A DNA stretch of 16,159 nucleotides from an uncultured Clostridia bacterium. Lineage in GTDB: Bacteria; Bacillota; Clostridia; Christensenellales; CAG-314. The position numbers and the translations under genes are program-made. Positions 6,436 through 14,334 of the stretch are shown here, in pieces. The notes below the pieces were generated by a model that saw only the letters and a program-made list of their open reading frames with translations, made no database searches and had not been told where the DNA came from. Each line of letters opens with the position of its first letter. Within the stretch, counting starts at the first letter, position 1. The stretch spans positions 1 through 16,159 of the forward strand of contig CAKQXG010000031.1 in NCBI GenBank assembly GCA_934281515.1. The letters run 5' to 3'.

Positions 6436-8193
6436 ATGTCTTTCAAACAGTTAAAGACCGTTTGGGGCGAGGCAATGTCCGACAAGCCTTTGCAGGAGTA
6501 CCCTCGTCCGCAGTTGGTACGCACAAGCTACATCAATCTTAACGGTTGGTGGGACTACGCCATTACCAGGTCGGACGCAATGTCCCCACAATACGACGGG
6601 CGCATACTTGTGCCCTTTTCTCCAGAAAGTCAACTTTCGGGCGTCGGGCGTGTGCTGAAAAGCAAGGAACGCCTTTTTTATCATACAGTTTTTACTCTAC
6701 CCAAGGGATTCAATAAGGGTATCGTGCTGCTGCACTTCGGTGCGGTAGATTGCATTGCCGACGTGTATGTAAACGAACAAAAGGTTGCACATCACGAAGG
6801 CGGCTACCTGCCGTTCAGCGCAGACATCACTCAAGCGTTGGTAGAGGATGGCGCAAACGAGCTTGTAGTAAAGGTTGTGGACTACACCGACACCAAGTAC
6901 TACGCCAACGGCAAACAATCCACGCACCGCGGCGGAATGTGGTACACTCCTCAAAGCGGCATCTGGCAGACCGTGTGGCTGGAAAGCGTACCTACGGAAT
7001 ACATACGCGGTTTGCGCATCACGCCCGTATACGACGAAGCGCGCGTAATTGTGGAAGCCGACGTCAACTTCGACGAGCCGATAACCTACATAATAAAAGA
7101 CGGCGAAACAGAGATTGCCAAGGTGGACGGCAAAGGCGCAGTATCGATAGACTTCCCCGGCAAACAGTTCAAGTCCTGGAGCCCCGAAAATCCGTTTTTG
7201 TACGACATTGTGGCAATTTCTCGCCGAGACAAAGTGACAAGCTACTTCGGCATGCGCAAATTCTCCTGCGAGACAGTAGGCAGGCACAAGCGACTGATGC
7301 TCAACAATCGTCCCTATTTCCACAACGGCGTGCTGGACCAAGGCTATTGGAGCGACGGACTGTACACTGCGCCGTCGGACGAAGCGTTGGTTGCCGACAT
7401 CGCCCTGATGAAACGTCTGGGATTCAACATGTTGCGCAAACACATCAAGGTTGAGCCAGCACGTTGGTACTACCACTGCGACAGACTCGGTATGCTTGTG
7501 TGGCAAGACATGCCTAGCGGCGGCACCAAACAACACAAAATGTGGACGTTATACCTGCCCCACTTCGGTGTGTGGAAGATTGCCGACAAACATTACGCAA
7601 TGTTTTCGCGCAGGAAGAAGGAAAGTAGGGATCTGTTTGAAAAAGAATACGCCGAGATGATTGCACATCTGTACAATTGTACGTGCGTTGCTATGTGGGT
7701 GCCCTTCAACGAAGCGTGGGGACAGTTTGACGCAAATCGAATTGCAGAGCTGACCAAACAACTTGACCCGACGCGTACCGTAGACCACGCAAGCGGTTGG
7801 CACGACCAGGGCGGCGGCGACATACACAGCCTGCACGTATACTTTAAACCCGTCAAATTGCCGCGCGACAAGCACGGACGGGTGACATGCCTGACAGAGT
7901 TTGGCGGATACAGCCTGCCGATTGACAATCACATGTTCAATCTTGACAATATTTACAGTTACCGCAAGTTTGACGACCCCGAAACATTCAATCAAGGCAT
8001 TGCCGAGTTGTTTACACGAGATGTAATCGACCTGATTCCGCAAGGATTGTCGGCGTCGGTGTTTACGCAGTTGTCCGACGTGGAAGACGAAATAAACGGA
8101 CTTGTGACGTACGACCGCAAAGTGCTGAAAGTGGACGAGGCGTTGATGCAGGGGTTGAATAAACAGATACGGATCACCAAAGAATGGCTATAG
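6436..8193 (+). CDS. Glycoside hydrolase family 2 beta-glycosidase
   Basis: A 585-residue retaining glycosidase of the GH2 beta-galactosidase/beta-glucuronidase clan. The start MSFKQLKTVWGEAMSDKP, then EYPRPQLVR and LNGWWDY, is the usual beginning of GH2 enzymes. A sugar-binding jelly-roll domain covers about 25-185 (GGMWYTPQSGIWQTVWLE at 166-183), an Ig-like domain about 186-280, and the TIM barrel about 281-585. The catalytic acid/base is E426 in PFNEAWGQ and the nucleophile is E488 in TEFGGY, so both key residues are present. There is no signal peptide and no extra C-terminal domain, pointing to a compact cytoplasmic enzyme acting on imported oligosaccharides. Exact sugar specificity cannot be read. 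The ATG is supported by AGAGG 8 nt upstream. It follows a TetR gene and two shared 13-bp repeats, so it is probably ligand-controlled. Confidence 0.92.
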   Translation: MSFKQLKTVWGEAMSDKPLQEYPRPQLVRTSYINLNGWWDYAITRSDAMSPQYDGRILVPFSPESQLSGVGRVLKSKERLFYHTVFTLPKGFNKGIVLLHFGAVDCIADVYVNEQKVAHHEGGYLPFSADITQALVEDGANELVVKVVDYTDTKYYANGKQSTHRGGMWYTPQSGIWQTVWLESVPTEYIRGLRITPVYDEARVIVEADVNFDEPITYIIKDGETEIAKVDGKGAVSIDFPGKQFKSWSPENPFLYDIVAISRRDKVTSYFGMRKFSCETVGRHKRLMLNNRPYFHNGVLDQGYWSDGLYTAPSDEALVADIALMKRLGFNMLRKHIKVEPARWYYHCDRLGMLVWQDMPSGGTKQHKMWTLYLPHFGVWKIADKHYAMFSRRKKESRDLFEKEYAEMIAHLYNCTCVAMWVPFNEAWGQFDANRIAELTKQLDPTRTVDHASGWHDQGGGDIHSLHVYFKPVKLPRDKHGRVTCLTEFGGYSLPIDNHMFNLDNIYSYRKFDDPETFNQGIAELFTRDVIDLIPQGLSASVFTQLSDVEDEINGLVTYDRKVLKVDEALMQGLNKQIRITKEWL

Positions 8194-8195
8194 TG

Positions 8196-8207
8196 TGTGA
8201 CGGCGTA
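8196..8207 (+). repeat. Short repeat family, inverted copy next to GH2 stop
   Basis: TGTGACGGCGTA here is the reverse complement of the core of the 15-mer TCTACGCCGTCACAG found at 8590-8604 and 8665-8679. It starts two bases after the GH2 stop codon and marks the left limit of the repeat block. Confidence 0.5.
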
Positions 8208-8437
8208 TAACTCCGACCACACGCACAACAGCGGCGGCACGGCACCTAACGTGCACGTCTAGGCGATATAGATATACCCTCGTGCCCACGGCAGTGCCCT
8301 GTTGTGGTCGGACTTCCAAGGGTGCGGGCACGGGTCGTGCACCCACTAGGCAAAGTTGGTTTGTATCACTAGTTTGGTGAAGCCATCAAAATCGATTGCG
8401 ACCCAAAGTGAAAGCTCACCGCATCTAACAGACTTAC

Positions 8438-8458
8438 GTTGGGGCGAGCATCCCCAAC
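8438..8458. other. Perfect 7-bp hairpin
   Basis: GTTGGGG (8438-8444) and CCCCAAC (8452-8458) enclose the 7-nt loop CGAGCAT. With the next hairpin 14 nt away it forms a pair of stable stems in non-coding DNA, suggesting a structured transcript. Confidence 0.45.
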
Positions 8459-8472
8459 ATCCCCCGCTAGGG

Positions 8473-8503
8473 CGCAAACCCCGACGCAGGTTCGTGGTTT
8501 GCG
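8473..8503. other. Perfect 8-bp hairpin
   Basis: CGCAAACC (8473-8480) pairs with GGTTTGCG (8496-8503) around a 15-nt loop. No U-tract follows on either strand, so it is not an intrinsic terminator. Confidence 0.45.
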
Positions 8504-8530
8504 AAGGTAGTTACACACGGGCTTTACCTA

Positions 8531-8546
8531 GTGCGTCCACGTCAGG
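8531..8546 (+). repeat. 16-bp direct repeat, copy 1
   Basis: GTGCGTCCACGTCAGG occurs here and exactly again at 8954-8969, each copy followed by T or C and then GGC. The copies lie on either side of the 8735-8989 inverted-repeat unit's left arm and may be remnants of related insertions. Confidence 0.55.
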
Positions 8547-8587
8547 TGGCCCCTTGCGCATTGCGCCCTGCCGTGTCTATCTGCACC

Positions 8588-8614
8588 AATCTACGCCGTC
8601 ACAGGGGGTAGATT
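8588..8614. other. Hairpin overlapping a direct repeat
   Basis: AATCTAC (8588-8594) and GTAGATT (8608-8614) are perfect complements around a 13-nt loop. The left arm overlaps the first copy of TCTACGCCGTCACAG. Confidence 0.4.
8590..8604 (+). repeat. 15-bp direct repeat TCTACGCCGTCACAG, copy 1
   Basis: Exact 15-mer repeated 75 bp downstream at 8665-8679, with a 12-bp core present in inverse orientation at 8196-8207. The 75-bp spacing is a multiple of three, and on the minus strand both copies would encode CDGVD in one frame. Confidence 0.6.
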
Positions 8615-8664
8615 TGTGTAGAGAAATACTCCTATCCGTCAACTGTTGCCACCATTCACCCCCG

Positions 8665-8679
8665 TCTACGCCGTCACAG
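8665..8679 (+). repeat. 15-bp direct repeat TCTACGCCGTCACAG, copy 2
   Basis: Second exact copy of the 15-mer at 8590-8604. The sequence between and around the copies is not otherwise an obvious tandem duplication. Confidence 0.6.
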
Positions 8680-8799
8680 CAAGTGAGAGTGACTGACGTC
8701 AGTGTATCCGCTCGCAAGCCTTCCCCCGAGGTGGGCAACCTAACGTTGACGTCTATGTGGGAATAGTCCCAAAGCTATGTATTTGCCATCTTTCTGTAA

Positions 8800-8930
8800 T
8801 GTCATCCCGAGCAACGTCGAGGGATCTCCTGGAAAGGTTCCTTGTAATCACAAGCATTGATTGGCAATACACAGTGTATGTGCAAGCGGTCCCGTTCCCG
8901 GTGACCCTTCGACTGTCGCTCAGGGTGACA
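8800..8930. mobile_element. MITE/REP-like element with TGTCA...TGACA ends
   Basis: The ends TGTCATCCCGAGC (8800-8812) and GCTCAGGGTGACA (8918-8930) are inverted repeats matching at 11 of 13 positions. Just inside, GTCGAGGGATC and GACCCTTCGAC are a second imperfect pair. The pattern TGTCATCC-GAGC...GTCGAGGGATC...CCCTTCGAC...CTCAGGGTGACA is, from memory, a kind of dispersed intergenic repeat common in bacterial genomes. There is no coding capacity. It sits in the middle of the 8735-8989 inverted-repeat unit. Confidence 0.6.
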
Positions 8931-8953
8931 TAATGGTACGTTGGCTGTACGTG

Positions 8954-8969
8954 GTGCGTCCACGTCAGG
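8954..8969 (+). repeat. 16-bp direct repeat, copy 2
   Basis: Exact second copy of GTGCGTCCACGTCAGG (first at 8531-8546), immediately before the right arm of the 17-bp inverted repeat. Confidence 0.55.
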
Positions 8970-9065
8970 CGGCGTCAACGTTAGGTTGCAATGTCAGGTA
9001 GTGTGCAAAGTCGGCACAAGTTGAAAACACTTATTACAGCAATGTCAAAAAGTCGATAAAAGTCT

Positions 9066-10904
9066 ATGACATATATCAAATTCAATCCAATAAATTCTTT
9101 TTACAAAAGCGTTGTCGGTGCCGTTCCGCAAGGCATGCGTTTCGGTATGCGGATACAAATCGGCAAGGTGGTTGCGCCGTCGGCGGTGACGTTGGTGGTG
9201 TTCGATCCCGACGGCGATTTCGTACGTCGCTATCCGATGATATGCGACAATTCGGGCGACGGCTTTGACAACTATGTTTGCGAAGTGTGCCTTGACAAAG
9301 GACTGTACAACTACTACTTTGTCATGGACGGCGTCACTTACGAGCACTATATCGGCATGGGTGAAGATCGGTTTCCTTGTCTGTTTTACGACAACGTTCG
9401 CCCGTGGCAATTGTCTGTGTACGACAAGCGGTACGAAACGCTGACATGGCTAAACAAAGGCGTGATGTATCAGATTATGCTTGACCGCTTTGCTGCCAGC
9501 GGCAAGGCAGTGCCGAACGAGGACAAAATCATGCGCCCTTGGGGCGAGCAACCCTATTTCCGTGACGAAAACGGCGTTGTGCTCAATCGCGATTTCTTCG
9601 GCGGAGACTTGCAGGGACTTACAAACAAACTGTCCTATTTGGCAGCTTTAAACGTCAAAACTGTCTATTTAAACCCTGTTTTTCGTGCGTACAGCAACCA
9701 CAAATACGATACCGAGGACTACGAGCAAATCGACCCGATGTTCGGTACCGAGCAGGACTTCGAAGAATTGTGTAAGCAGGCGGAACACCTGGGTATACAC
9801 ATTGTACTTGACGGTGTGTTTAATCACGTAGGCAGCAGCAGTAAGTACTTCAACCGAGATGGCAAGTACGGCGCGGGCGGCGCATACAACGACACAAACA
9901 GTAAGTATCGCAATTGGTTCTACTTCCACCCCGACAATACCTACGACTGCTGGTGGAACTTCCGTACACTTCCACGTATCAATGCTCGCAGTAAGGGTGC
10001 GCAAAAATATTTTTGCGACAAAAACGGTATTGTGCGCAGATGGATACGTCATGGCGCAAGCGGTTGGCGACTGGATGTCGTGGACGAAATAGAGGACTGC
10101 ATGCTTGACAAAATCGTTGCCGCTGCCAAGTCGGAAAATCCCCAAGCCGTCATTATCGGCGAAGTATGGGAGGACGCCAGCAACAAGGTGGACTACGGCA
10201 AACGTCGCCATTATCTCGATGGTAGTCAACTCGACTCGGTGATGAATTACCCCTTGATGAACGGCATTATTCATTTTGTGCGGTACGGTGACGAACGACC
10301 GCTCGCCGTGACGATATTCGACATTGTCAACAACTATCCGCTGTATGTGCGCAACAACCTGATGAACATTCTCGGCACGCACGACACGACGCGTATTCTT
10401 ACCGCCCTTGCAGGCGACGGCGTGGACAACGCTTCCAAGGAAGTTATGTCTCGCACGCGACTATCCGACGAACAGTATCGCCGAGGTTGCAACATGCTAC
10501 GCAGTGCGGCGGTGTTACAGTACACACTGTTCGGTTTTCCGTCGGTGTACTACGGCGACGAAGTGGGCATGGAGGGTTACCGTGACCCGTTCTGCCGAGG
10601 TTGTTACCCGTGGGGTAAGGAAAACAAACTGTTGCTCGATTTTTATCGCAGGCTTGGCGAATTGCGCAAGCTACCCGTATTTGCCGACGGCGACTTTAAC
10701 CAGATTGTGGCAGACAGGGGCGTGTATGCCTTCCGTCGTACGGACATTGCCACTCAAACGGAAGTTGTCGTTGCCGTCAATCGTAGCGGCGCGGAGTACA
10801 AACTGTATTTGGGCGACACCTATCTGGACTTGCTGACAGGGCGTTTGTACAAAGATTGGTGCGAAGTCGAGCCTTGCGGTTACGTTATATTGAAAAGAAT
10901 TTAG
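9066..10904 (+). CDS. GH13 alpha-glucosidase-type enzyme (neopullulanase/cyclomaltodextrinase-like)
   Basis: A 612-residue member of the alpha-amylase family, acting on alpha-1,4 and perhaps alpha-1,6 glucans or cyclodextrins. An N-terminal beta-sandwich resembling CBM34 covers about 1-115, then MRPWGEQP (156-163) and the (beta/alpha)8 barrel. Conserved regions are DGVFNH (249-254), GWRLDVVDE with nucleophile D337, IIGEVWED with acid/base E366, and GTHDTTR with D440, so the catalytic triad is complete. A C-terminal beta domain ends the protein. There is no signal peptide, indicating cytoplasmic breakdown of imported maltodextrins, as is usual for neopullulanase-type enzymes. ATG 9066 is the first start after an in-frame stop at 9057-9059, and its opening (FNPINSFYKSVVGAVPQG) fits the family, although the ribosome binding site is weak. 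It follows the repeat-rich block directly and precedes a flavoprotein gene by 42 bp. Confidence 0.93.
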   Translation: MTYIKFNPINSFYKSVVGAVPQGMRFGMRIQIGKVVAPSAVTLVVFDPDGDFVRRYPMICDNSGDGFDNYVCEVCLDKGLYNYYFVMDGVTYEHYIGMGEDRFPCLFYDNVRPWQLSVYDKRYETLTWLNKGVMYQIMLDRFAASGKAVPNEDKIMRPWGEQPYFRDENGVVLNRDFFGGDLQGLTNKLSYLAALNVKTVYLNPVFRAYSNHKYDTEDYEQIDPMFGTEQDFEELCKQAEHLGIHIVLDGVFNHVGSSSKYFNRDGKYGAGGAYNDTNSKYRNWFYFHPDNTYDCWWNFRTLPRINARSKGAQKYFCDKNGIVRRWIRHGASGWRLDVVDEIEDCMLDKIVAAAKSENPQAVIIGEVWEDASNKVDYGKRRHYLDGSQLDSVMNYPLMNGIIHFVRYGDERPLAVTIFDIVNNYPLYVRNNLMNILGTHDTTRILTALAGDGVDNASKEVMSRTRLSDEQYRRGCNMLRSAAVLQYTLFGFPSVYYGDEVGMEGYRDPFCRGCYPWGKENKLLLDFYRRLGELRKLPVFADGDFNQIVADRGVYAFRRTDIATQTEVVVAVNRSGAEYKLYLGDTYLDLLTGRLYKDWCEVEPCGYVILKRI

Positions 10905-10946
10905 CCAAACAATTTTGCAACAAACGAAAAGCCATGGAGGTGCTTT

Positions 10947-12314
10947 ATGCAAAACTACGACATAGTAATCATCGGCGCAGGTCCGGGCGGAATCTATGCC
11001 GCCTACGAGCTTGCCGACAGCGGCAAAAAAATAGCCGTATTCGAAGCAGGGCATGCCCTTGCCAAGCGCAGGTGCCCGATTGACGGGGTAAAGGTCAAGA
11101 ATTGTATCGGTTGTCCGACATGTTCCATCATGAGCGGTTTCGGCGGCGCGGGTGCATTTTCCGACGGCAAGTATAACATCACAAACGACTTCGGCGGCAG
11201 TTTGTATCGCTATGTCGGCAAGGAAACCGCCACCGACCTTATGCGCTATGTCGACGACATCAATATGCGTTTCGGCGGAGAACACGCCAGAATGTACAGC
11301 ACGGCAGGCACTCGTTTTGCCAAGATTTGCATGCAAAACAAGCTTAATTTGCTCAATGCCGAAGTGCGCCACCTGGGTACCGACATCAACTACGTGGTGT
11401 TGCAAAATCTGTACAACTACATGAAGGACAAAATCGACTTTTTCTTCGACACGCCGGTCACCGACATCGACAAAACCGACAACGGCTTTGTGGTGCACGC
11501 TGCCAAGGAACAGTATACATGCAAGCAGTGTATTGTGTCCGTCGGGCGCAGTGGCAGCAAGTGGAGCGAACAAGTCTGCAAAAAGTTGGACATTGCCACG
11601 CGCAGTAACCGCGTAGACATCGGTGTACGTGTAGAGTTGCGACAGGAAATATTCAGCCATCTTACAGACGAATTGTACGAAAGCAAGATCGTTTACCGCA
11701 CGGAGAAGTTCGAGGACAACGTGCGTACTTTCTGCATGAATCCGCGCGGAATTGTCGTTACCGAAAACACCAACGGCATTGTCACCGTCAACGGACATAG
11801 TTTCAGCGACGACGGCAAACGTACCGATAACACCAACTTTGCATTGCTTGTCGCCAAGGAGTTCAGCGAACCATTTAAGGACAGTAACGGCTACGGCGAA
11901 AGCATTGCCCGTCTGTCTAACATGTTGGGCGGCGGCGTGTTGGTGCAACGCTTCGGTGACCTTATTCGCGGCCGCAGAAGTACACCCAAACGCATTGAAG
12001 AAGGTAATGTGGTACCTACGCTTAAAGCCACTCCGGGAGACCTGTCCCTGGCACTGCCCAAGCGTATACTTGATGGTATAATAGAAATGATCTACGCCCT
12101 TGACAAAATTGCCCCCGGTACGGCAAACGACGACACATTGCTCTACGGCGTGGAAGTAAAGTTTTACAATATGGAAGTTGCCATCGACAATAACCTAGAA
12201 ACCAAGTACAAGGGCTTGTATATGATCGGCGACGGCAGCGGCGTAACGCACAGTCTGTCGCATGCCTCCGCCAGCGGCGTATATGTTGCAAGACAAATTC
12301 TTGCAGGCGAGTAA
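10947..12314 (+). CDS. FAD-dependent oxidoreductase of the COG2509 type
   Basis: A 455-residue cytoplasmic flavoprotein whose physiological substrate is unknown. The N-terminal Rossmann fold carries GAGPGG at 10-15 and an acidic strand-2 end (VFEAG). A conserved cysteine block follows: C43, then C53, C56 and C59 in NCIGCPTC, leading into GFGGAGAFSDGKYN (64-77), which is characteristic of these uncharacterised FAD-dependent dehydrogenases. The C-terminal FAD signature is GLYMIGDGSGVTHSLSHA. The cysteines could hold a metal cluster or act as redox thiols; the sequence does not decide. The start is well supported by TGGAGG just upstream. It lies 42 bp after the GH13 gene and could be co-transcribed with it, although no functional link is evident. 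The family assignment is firm; the role is open. Confidence 0.85.
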   Translation: MQNYDIVIIGAGPGGIYAAYELADSGKKIAVFEAGHALAKRRCPIDGVKVKNCIGCPTCSIMSGFGGAGAFSDGKYNITNDFGGSLYRYVGKETATDLMRYVDDINMRFGGEHARMYSTAGTRFAKICMQNKLNLLNAEVRHLGTDINYVVLQNLYNYMKDKIDFFFDTPVTDIDKTDNGFVVHAAKEQYTCKQCIVSVGRSGSKWSEQVCKKLDIATRSNRVDIGVRVELRQEIFSHLTDELYESKIVYRTEKFEDNVRTFCMNPRGIVVTENTNGIVTVNGHSFSDDGKRTDNTNFALLVAKEFSEPFKDSNGYGESIARLSNMLGGGVLVQRFGDLIRGRRSTPKRIEEGNVVPTLKATPGDLSLALPKRILDGIIEMIYALDKIAPGTANDDTLLYGVEVKFYNMEVAIDNNLETKYKGLYMIGDGSGVTHSLSHASASGVYVARQILAGE

Positions 12315-12415
12315 AAGCCCGAAATCAATGTATTTTTAAGTTTTTTGCTACACAATATTGACATAACAACCGACGGGCAAAACGTTTGTCGGCACTTATG
12401 TCGGGAGCGTAGGAC

Positions 12416-13090
12416 ATGAAGATACTTATTGTAGACGACGAAAAACAACTTACATCGGCATTGAAACTGTTACTCAAAAAGAAAGGTTTCGACTGTGACT
12501 GCGTGTACAACGGCGAGGACGCATTGGAATATGCTCTTACCGACGTGTACGACGCCATTGTGTTGGATTGGATGTTGCCCAAATTGTCGGGCGTGGAAGT
12601 GTTGGAACGCTTGCGTGCCAAGGGCAAAAGTACACCCGTAATCATGCTTACTGCCAAGGGCGAAGTCGCCGACAAAATCAACGGACTGAACAGCGGTGCC
12701 GACGACTATCTTGCCAAACCCTTCAACAGTGACGAGCTTGTTGCGCGTATATACGCCATTACACGGCGCAAGGGCGACTACGTAGGCAAGCAAATTACGC
12801 TAGGCGATTTAACGCTTGACTGCGAAACGCACACGCTGTCTGCCAACGGGCAGACAATGAAGCTTGGCACCAAGGAGTTTCAAGTATTGGAGATGCTGAT
12901 GAAAAACCCCGAACGCGTGTTCCCAAAGGAGCTGATTATAGAAAAGATTTGGGGTTACGACAGTGAGGCGGAGTACAACAACGTGGAAGTGTACGTGTCG
13001 TTTATTCGTCGCAAACTGACGGCACTGCATAGCAACGTCGGCATCAAGTCGATACGCAACACCGGCTACACCGCGGAGGTGAACAAGTGA
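12416..13090 (+). CDS. OmpR/PhoB-family response regulator
   Basis: A 224-residue two-component response regulator. The receiver domain (about 1-120) has the acidic pair D7/D8, phospho-acceptor D51 in VLDWMLP, T79 and K101, all as expected for an active receiver. The winged-helix DNA-binding domain (about 127-222) contains LGTKEFQVLEMLMKNP and VYVSFIRRKL, then NTGYTAEV at the end. Phosphorylated dimers should bind direct repeats near target promoters. Its stop overlaps the start of the following sensor kinase gene by 4 nt, so the pair is translationally coupled. A GGGAG/AGGA stretch lies upstream of the ATG. The stimulus and regulon are not indicated by the sequence; the downstream min cluster is separated by a terminator. 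Confidence 0.95.
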   Translation: MKILIVDDEKQLTSALKLLLKKKGFDCDCVYNGEDALEYALTDVYDAIVLDWMLPKLSGVEVLERLRAKGKSTPVIMLTAKGEVADKINGLNSGADDYLAKPFNSDELVARIYAITRRKGDYVGKQITLGDLTLDCETHTLSANGQTMKLGTKEFQVLEMLMKNPERVFPKELIIEKIWGYDSEAEYNNVEVYVSFIRRKLTALHSNVGIKSIRNTGYTAEVNK

Positions 13091-14316
13091 TACGCAAAAC
13101 GCGAATAAGCTTTGTGGTCGTCACAATGACTTTGCTTGCCGCCGTTATTGTGTTTTTTGTAGGCACTACGATATTTATCAACTATCGCACAAGCCGTAGC
13201 GAGACGGAATTTGCCTTGCAAAAAATGTTACACAAACCGACCGACCTTGGCGGTAAGCAACCTCAACCGGATGACATACCCGACAGTCGACAACGCTCGG
13301 CAACATTTGTTTGCGTTGTGTCTGATAGTGGCGTGTATGTACAAGACGACACTCTGTCGGGCAGTTTGTTTGCCGACAGCGCCGAGGCAGAACAATTTGT
13401 CGGGCAAATTGTGGTGGACGGCGTATTGAAAAACGCCACCAGACACGATGACGGCACTTACTCGGGACGATGCGACAACCTTTACTTTATGATGGATATC
13501 ACCGACAGCGGCGCGGTACGTACCGTTGTTATCGATCGCACGCTGGAAGAGCAAATGCTGACAAATACCACGCTTACGTTGACTATTTTGTCTGTGGTGG
13601 CGCTAGTTGCTATTTTTGTCATCGTGTGGGTGTTGTCCTACCGCGTGGTCAAGCCTGTTGCCGATGCCTTTGACAAGCAACGCAGGTTTGTATCCGACGC
13701 GTCACACGAGCTTAAAACCCCCGTAACAATCATCCGCGCCAATGCCGAAGCGTTGCAAAGCGAACAAAGCGGCTCGGAATGGGCGGACAACATTTTGTCG
13801 CAAACCGACCGTTTGACCCATCTTGTGGAAGAAATGCTGACCCTTGCCCGTCTGGAAGAGAAACAGGTTGTCAAACAGCACGTAGATGTTTCGACGGCAG
13901 TCGAGACAGCCTCTCTGGAGTTTGAAACGCTTGCATACGAGCGCGGCAAACAACTAACGGTAAACGTTGACCAAGGCGTGCAGCTGTACGCCGACCCTGA
14001 CGACGTAAAGCGAGTTGTAAGTTTGCTGTTGGACAATGCCGTCAAGTACGGCGATACCTTTGTTAATGTAGGCTTTACGCGCGCGCAACACGGCGGTAAG
14101 CTGGTTGTGACAAACGACGGTTGCCAGGTGCCTGCCGAACACAAAGATAAGCTGTTTGAGCGTTTCTACCGCGAGGACACCTCGCGCACACGCGACACGG
14201 GCGGCAGCGGACTTGGTTTATCGACAGTCAAAGCTTTGTGCGACCGCAACAAATGGCGTGTAAGTATAGATTGCGTACAAGGCGGCAATATGACCGTGAC
14301 GGTGGAAATGAACTGA
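13087..14316 (+). CDS. Membrane sensor histidine kinase
   Basis: A 409-residue partner kinase of the preceding response regulator. Two membrane segments (about 9-32 and 162-184) flank an extracytoplasmic domain of about 130 residues that matches no sensor fold I recognise and contains two cysteines (C76, C129). The cytoplasmic part has the dimerisation/phospho-acceptor helix with H207 in SDASHELKTPVT, the N box DNAVKYG (N317), the F box LFERFYRED (357-364) and the G box GGSGLGLST (372-380), so it should be catalytically competent. The linker between TM2 and the H box is very short, leaving little room for a full HAMP domain. Translation starts at GTG within the GTGA overlap with the regulator's stop codon. 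An intrinsic terminator follows 19 bp after the stop. Confidence 0.94.
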   Translation: MIRKTRISFVVVTMTLLAAVIVFFVGTTIFINYRTSRSETEFALQKMLHKPTDLGGKQPQPDDIPDSRQRSATFVCVVSDSGVYVQDDTLSGSLFADSAEAEQFVGQIVVDGVLKNATRHDDGTYSGRCDNLYFMMDITDSGAVRTVVIDRTLEEQMLTNTTLTLTILSVVALVAIFVIVWVLSYRVVKPVADAFDKQRRFVSDASHELKTPVTIIRANAEALQSEQSGSEWADNILSQTDRLTHLVEEMLTLARLEEKQVVKQHVDVSTAVETASLEFETLAYERGKQLTVNVDQGVQLYADPDDVKRVVSLLLDNAVKYGDTFVNVGFTRAQHGGKLVVTNDGCQVPAEHKDKLFERFYREDTSRTRDTGGSGLGLSTVKALCDRNKWRVSIDCVQGGNMTVTVEMN

Positions 14317-14334
14317 AAACAGGTAATACAAATC

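Larger units (their letters stand above)
8735..8989. mobile_element. 255-bp unit bounded by 17-bp perfect inverted repeats
   Basis: GCAACCTAACGTTGACG at 8735-8751 reappears inverted as CGTCAACGTTAGGTTGC at 8973-8989. The unit carries no gene and encloses a second, smaller inverted-repeat element at 8800-8930. This is the structure expected of a non-autonomous MITE-like element that has received another insertion. I could not see a clear target-site duplication, so mobility is inferred from structure only. Confidence 0.5.
8194..9065. other. 870-bp non-coding repeat-rich block
   Basis: No convincing gene is present. The block begins immediately after the GH2 stop and ends at the GH13 start. 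It differs in character from the neighbouring genes: short motifs recur several times in both orientations, there are several stable hairpins, and a MITE-like element is nested in a 17-bp inverted repeat. Related short sequences include ACCTAACGT-NN-ACGTCTA at 8244-8261 and 8738-8755, and an inverted TCCGACCACA at 8212-8221 and 8303-8312. The 12-bp palindrome ACTGACGTCAGT lies at 8692-8703. Plausible explanations are stacked non-autonomous mobile elements or a large structured RNA. I do not recognise the family of the left part. Confidence 0.6.

Noticed and set aside
8356..8766. 136-codon plus-strand open frame in the repeat block
   Set aside because: It crosses several direct and inverted repeats and hairpins, has a Ser/Pro-rich composition unlike neighbouring proteins, no ribosome binding site and no recognisable motif; judged non-coding.
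10671..11948. 425-codon antisense open frame opposite the GH13 end and the COG2509 gene
   Set aside because: Both plus-strand genes have full family motifs. The antisense frame lacks motifs and arises because the real genes rarely use codons whose complements are stops (TTA, CTA, TCA).
12358..12386. TTGACA upstream of the response regulator as a promoter
   Set aside because: No acceptable -10 box lies 16-18 nt downstream (AACGTT/ACGTTT), so I did not annotate a promoter, although the gene probably has one in this 100-bp gap.
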